Part shown: in pieces, positions 61,201 to 64,000 of the stretch | Layout of the letters: each line of letters opens with the position of its first letter | Numbering within the stretch: the stretch's first letter is position 1 | Assembly (NCBI GenBank): GCA_964419255.1 | Contig: CAYQOU010000005.1 | Coordinates: forward strand, 35,761-99,760 | Reading direction: 5' to 3' | Source of the DNA: CAZPHU01 sp964419255 | GTDB lineage: Bacteria > Fibrobacterota > Chitinivibrionia > Chitinivibrionales > CAYFVL01 | DNA: 64,000 nucleotides | Program-made: the position numbers and the translations under genes | The notes under the pieces: generated by a model | The model's database searches: none | Told to the model about the DNA's origin: nothing | The model's input: the letters and a program-made list of their open reading frames with translations, nothing else

Positions 61201-64000
61201 CTGTCCGCAGAAGCCCAGGCGCGGGTCATGATCGTATTATCCTGCATGGGGCAGGCTCCCGATGCAGTCGCCACGTATGAGATGCTACCCTTCCGATTGA
61301 TCTGCAACTTTGGTATTGACCAGGAAATGACATTTCCATCGACGGAAGGTTCGACCCCAAAGGGTGCGTCACCGGTAAAACGGCTGAAGGAAAAACCGGC
61401 TGGAATGGTATCGCGGATGACCAGGTTGGAGACATCTCTTCCCGGAAGCGGCCCGTTACCGGCGACCCGTCTCCAGGTGTAACCATCCCATTCTTCAACC
61501 AGTACATTATCGACCGTATGAGAGGCGGTGTCGCACTCCTTGGGGTTCCAGGTTGTCACCGGAACGTCTGGATTATCAGGGTCTGTCCAGTCATTTGTGA
61601 CCGGCCAGTACTTGCCGTCATCGGTATCCTCAGCATCCGGATCCCACGACCAGTCATCACTCCAGATAGCGTCAGTCCATGTACTGGTGTTTACGTTCCA
61701 TACCATGCGAAGGGTTTCTGTACCGCCCCGATGAATCATCCCTTCGATACCTCTGTACCAGTTTACATGATAATTAGTCGTTATGAGATTGATTGTTCGT
61801 TCTGGATTAGTAGGCTCTGAAAATTGAAGGATTATACGCTGATTCCATTTGCCGTTTTCATCTTCCCCGGGTGTGATATTTTCGTGAAGAATGGTGACGA
61901 AATTTTCATCGACACCCTCGACGATTGTCGGTTGTACCTGCCAGCCGTTCGAACACCCGTCATCTCCGGCGTAACACTTCAAACCGGCATCGAACAGGAA
62001 ATATGAAATACGGTAATTACCATAATCGATGTAAGCCTCATCCGCATCATGGAAAAGTCTTGCACGCATGCTTGTCATCTCAGCTGTGCCTGAGGGCAAA
62101 GGCTCATGTGAATATGCGAAATGTACCCCCGGACGCCCGCCATTTATCCATCCGGCCTCGGAGGTGTTTTCGAAATCGATGGTAAACTCTATTTCGCTTC
62201 CCGGATTTACATGGGTGTTTGAGGCACGTTTATCCACTACAAGAGCGCGTTTGGCGATATCCAGATGATTTCTCTCCATCACCGAGCTGATATTGTTGGG
62301 GAAATCATTAGATGTCCATCCGGTACCGTTTGCGCAGGTGATCGACACCCGGTTCCGGTATTGACTCTCGTTTGCCGTGCCCACCAGGACTTTCAACGAT
62401 ACCTGTCCCGTGGTGGGCTCGACGCCGGTTTCAGTCTGAAAACCGGGAACGGTTCCGATGTTCCAGGTGACCACGTTGGATGCGGCATCGAAAACACCAC
62501 CGCCGGTTGACGAGACATACACAAAATCCGGGTGAAGGGTGTCCGTGATAGTGACACTCTGTGCATCGAGCGAGCCGTAGTTTCGGTAATCGATCGTGTA
62601 GGTGATCGTATCTCTCTCGAATGCAAAAGTCTTGTCGATATCCAGATACACCTTCATATTGGCCGTGGGCTTTATCTCCGATGGCCGCTGATAGTTTCCG
62701 GTCAGAACCAGCATCCCCAGCAGACGAAACCAGCCGTGGAAATAGTGCGGTACGCTGGTGATGTATCTTCCCCCCTCCGTACCATCCCATTTGATTTCCA
62801 GATTACGATACAACTGGGCCATAAGGTCGAAATGCTGTGCAACCACCGCGGCAGGCGATCCGGTACCGGGTACCCAGTTCAAAGCAAACGTCTGCAACGG
62901 CTCGCCTTCCGGTGTATACTGATATTTGAGTTTATCCGACCCCCAGAAAAGGGTTTCAGAGTCACCATCGGCGCATGGCTCACAAGGGTTATTCCATGGA
63001 TCTGCACGGTCGTCCCACAGAAAACGGGCGTAGCGCCTGGCTACATCGCTTTCAAAGGTATTGGGAACACCTTGCTGTACCTGGTGGGTTTGCGGATCCC
63101 AGGTATAAGTAGGATCTCCATACCATACGCTGTTCAGGATGGTCCGCCATGGCATTCGAAAATCTTCTCCATCGGAGAAGTTGGAAAACGTCGCGTTGTT
63201 GTTTTCATCAAGCTCTACCCACCCTGCGAAAGGAATCATCTGTTCGTTGAGAAGGGTTTGGCCCATAAGCCAGTCGGATGAAGCTTCTGCACGGCGGAAC
63301 TGATAGATGTTCCAGGCATACTTAGTGGAGTCTTCCTGACTCAGAAAATCGGCGAATGCCTTGAAATAACTTGGTGCGGTATAATCGATGTGCTGCTGGG
63401 AAGGACCTCTGTGCTCGGGTAGAAACGGAAATCCGCTGGTGGCCATATCGTTTGCCCAACCAGTCAGTTCGGTCCAGGAATCACCGCCTTTGAAATACCC
63501 ATCCAGGCCTATATCGCCTACTACATAGTTATCGTTGTCGTTATATGGCACAGTATCTGTTAGAGCCTTCATAAATTCGATCGCCTCTTTTTTATAGGAG
63601 ATCGGCTCACCGCAGGCATCGGTGATCCCCATGAACTCACCCCATTGAAGATAGGCGACAAAAAGTGCCAGTCCGATATCGAAATCGCCGTCTGCAGCCG
63701 AATTAGCCCCAGCCTCCGTCCAACCAGGAAGGCGACTGTAAGCATACTCAGGACTGGAATCCTCACAGTCACTATAGCGCTTAACTTTATTCATACGGTA
63801 ATCGTGAATCCAGAGCCACAAACCATCAAATGTCTCCTTATCGGCCATCGCAGCAGCCGCCAGAAGCGCATACCCGTCACCTTCGGAACAGCTGGGATTT
63901 GACCGAAAGTAGATATAATCCACCCCATCGACTCCGCCCCCCGGCTTTTCCGCCCGGTTCATCATGATCCGGTAGGCATCACGGATTGTCTGCTCCATCT
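58245..64000 (-). CDS. Giant secreted family 8 glycoside hydrolase (3' part; 5' end outside the window)
   Basis: At least 1917 residues are visible and the frame is still open at 64000. Residues 1-440 form the rest of a GH8 catalytic domain: the acid Glu is in SCSEGDGYALLAAAAM and the base Asp region is NSAADGDFDIGLALFVAY. Next come two DUF11-like surface repeats (about 455-555 and 585-700, YTIDYRNYGSLDAQSVTITD). A longer module with a Trp-rich stretch follows, then an alpha-mannosidase-like/CBM-type concanavalin segment (near 980-1120). Three or more 120-residue repeats with DSDGNIWPD and DDDADGFVDFVRVRF motifs come next. The protein ends in a FlgD-like module (GPNHFSPKSNGENI, then GTWDGCNENDRYVGDG). 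GH8 enzymes cut cellulose, chitosan or xylan chains; the substrate is not decidable here. Confidence 0.85.
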   Translation of the reverse strand, partial: MEQTIRDAYRIMMNRAEKPGGGVDGVDYIYFRSNPSCSEGDGYALLAAAAMADKETFDGLWLWIHDYRMNKVKRYSDCEDSSPEYAYSRLPGWTEAGANSAADGDFDIGLALFVAYLQWGEFMGITDACGEPISYKKEAIEFMKALTDTVPYNDNDNYVVGDIGLDGYFKGGDSWTELTGWANDMATSGFPFLPEHRGPSQQHIDYTAPSYFKAFADFLSQEDSTKYAWNIYQFRRAEASSDWLMGQTLLNEQMIPFAGWVELDENNNATFSNFSDGEDFRMPWRTILNSVWYGDPTYTWDPQTHQVQQGVPNTFESDVARRYARFLWDDRADPWNNPCEPCADGDSETLFWGSDKLKYQYTPEGEPLQTFALNWVPGTGSPAAVVAQHFDLMAQLYRNLEIKWDGTEGGRYITSVPHYFHGWFRLLGMLVLTGNYQRPSEIKPTANMKVYLDIDKTFAFERDTITYTIDYRNYGSLDAQSVTITDTLHPDFVYVSSTGGGVFDAASNVVTWNIGTVPGFQTETGVEPTTGQVSLKVLVGTANESQYRNRVSITCANGTGWTSNDFPNNISSVMERNHLDIAKRALVVDKRASNTHVNPGSEIEFTIDFENTSEAGWINGGRPGVHFAYSHEPLPSGTAEMTSMRARLFHDADEAYIDYGNYRISYFLFDAGLKCYAGDDGCSNGWQVQPTIVEGVDENFVTILHENITPGEDENGKWNQRIILQFSEPTNPERTINLITTNYHVNWYRGIEGMIHRGGTETLRMVWNVNTSTWTDAIWSDDWSWDPDAEDTDDGKYWPVTNDWTDPDNPDVPVTTWNPKECDTASHTVDNVLVEEWDGYTWRRVAGNGPLPGRDVSNLVIRDTIPAGFSFSRFTGDAPFGVEPSVDGNVISWSIPKLQINRKGSISYVATASGACPMQDNTIMTRAWASADRESAISDSMAVTVTCDSVPPPPPPPTTIYKRSDRPVYQEGDTVTYNITYKQTHGSIVTDASDINEWIDQSGNGTFSMSDDTIAFDKPAITMVHSYSYGVNGTFGGTINPPYYSEFSLVARSSESDFVEIRFFKDYGDMRVQFYNNGTQVGGDQSFTYTNFSSTPPTFDFKIKLAGDTVSLWAGDTTGPSPNVTQTGIMVQPGYAGVKSVSNDNGQAQLWSWNSHFDAAFDVVIHDPLPTDLTFTSAGGSIVTGPLAGREISAEYNNGDITWPIVSGQEILEADDSLALWVRGTLNRCTGDTILNTAYANIRGYPVDYIGARSRISCATEDDGRPWHVDIILDTTSFNRTSDENIDTLVLGPNQRTYTLYAIIRDRHGNFLRFANAAAWSSTDESVASVSGTSGGAGVGIISNVGSGSALIRVNEPEIQGDSIVVTITNAPNWPAIQAAVMLDSDGNIWPDMVSLSLLSDFEEGQRLDSVTMDYRGNHYQIPADSVTRLGLVLQVPFTTLSGIDGRPAGDVTIHMSNGESSHHNTRPFVDGVGPALSAASVMENNEDQPDTLILTFTEPVLTSSLHGTQLLLIKQNTTDTTELTIQGVVDSLNDRLMMVSVTSASQRPAAGDALRLMPEGQDGTISDLNSNLPHDLNPPVELTLRRGPAAISSAAYFDDDADGFVDFVRVRFRRDVELSEFQSISVVWNIESGAVEQTIPPDQLHQVDDSTLQIPASGAAVSPETIMTDPDMDISITYVSFSEAPIRSAVADSAAPVILSAQIFPGTVISSVRQSDTLKVVLSEPISLTHGAQPFTFETQEGHRYNLTMNLKNLFGTTYIFMLENNDDGNAKPYAEGDSLWINPQAQITDGRGAVQDNPNNRRVELDVNWPPSVWEIKAGPNHFSPKSNGENITIKVRPTTPVEFDDIEIECIIYDALGNRLDKQILQMQGYAFFGTWDGCNENDRYVGDGVYTAFIIIREEKGETIKKLPIGVKN

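Noticed and set aside
1..64000. CRISPR array, rRNA operon or prophage
   Set aside because: No regularly spaced direct repeats, no cas genes, no rRNA sequence and no phage structural genes were seen.

Overview
The window looks like a chromosomal scaffold piece from a Gram-negative member of the Fibrobacterota, perhaps the Chitinispirillia side. The evidence is a fibro-slime domain secreted protein, a very large secreted family 8 glycoside hydrolase, secreted proteins with C-terminal FlgD-like or Por-type modules, and a complete outer-membrane logic (LptC/LptA/LptB, LpxL-like acyltransferase, MlaD, TolC). The assignment is an inference from protein families, not from a marker gene. There is one assembly gap (23940-24039), inside a tandem repeat.

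Layout. 1-3450 (minus): end of a secreted protein, a broken secreted-protein gene, and a fibro-slime protein. 4118-7285 (minus): a CHASE2 adenylate/guanylate cyclase with a small membrane protein. 7671-8827 (plus): a PgsA-like phosphatidyltransferase and gluconokinase. 9219-14998 (minus): a tightly coupled five-gene TolC-MacA-ATPase-permease-permease exporter. 15158-19745: small housekeeping and unknown genes, ending in a 31-residue COX24-type ribosomal peptide with a clear terminator. 19861-26423: RecD2, tRNA-Arg(CCG), a STAS/PEGA membrane protein starting one base after that tRNA, an M23 peptidase, a Minf_1886 family protein, and tRNA-Phe(GAA) with promoter and terminator.

26463-38000 is the accessory region. 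It holds a beta-barrel remnant, a CotH/lamin-tail surface protein, an IS91-type transposase remnant, and an AT-rich three-gene cassette. The first cassette gene encodes an OmpA-like/peptidoglycan-binding/zinc-protease protein. An orphan Sfp-type phosphopantetheinyl transferase, an AraC regulator pseudogene and a 121-bp tandem repeat follow.

38118-49404 (plus) is a dense core run: yggS, yggT, divIVA-like, DUF167, punA, ileS (type 2), lpxL-like, lptC, lptA, lptB, rpoN. 49551-57925 continues with lipA, hpf, mlaD-like, ptsH, hom, thrC, an ApgM-type proposed homoserine kinase, and a polyprenyl glycosylphosphotransferase. 58245-64000 (minus) is the 3' part of a giant GH8 protein that runs off the window.

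How the genes work together. lpxL/lptCAB build and export lipopolysaccharide. hom-thrC plus the ApgM-type enzyme would complete threonine synthesis without a classical ThrB. The large secreted proteins at the two ends share modules and probably one surface-export route. The best candidate for something undescribed is the 31017-36085 cassette. The tRNA-abutting start of the STAS/PEGA gene and the intergenic repeat families are secondary candidates.
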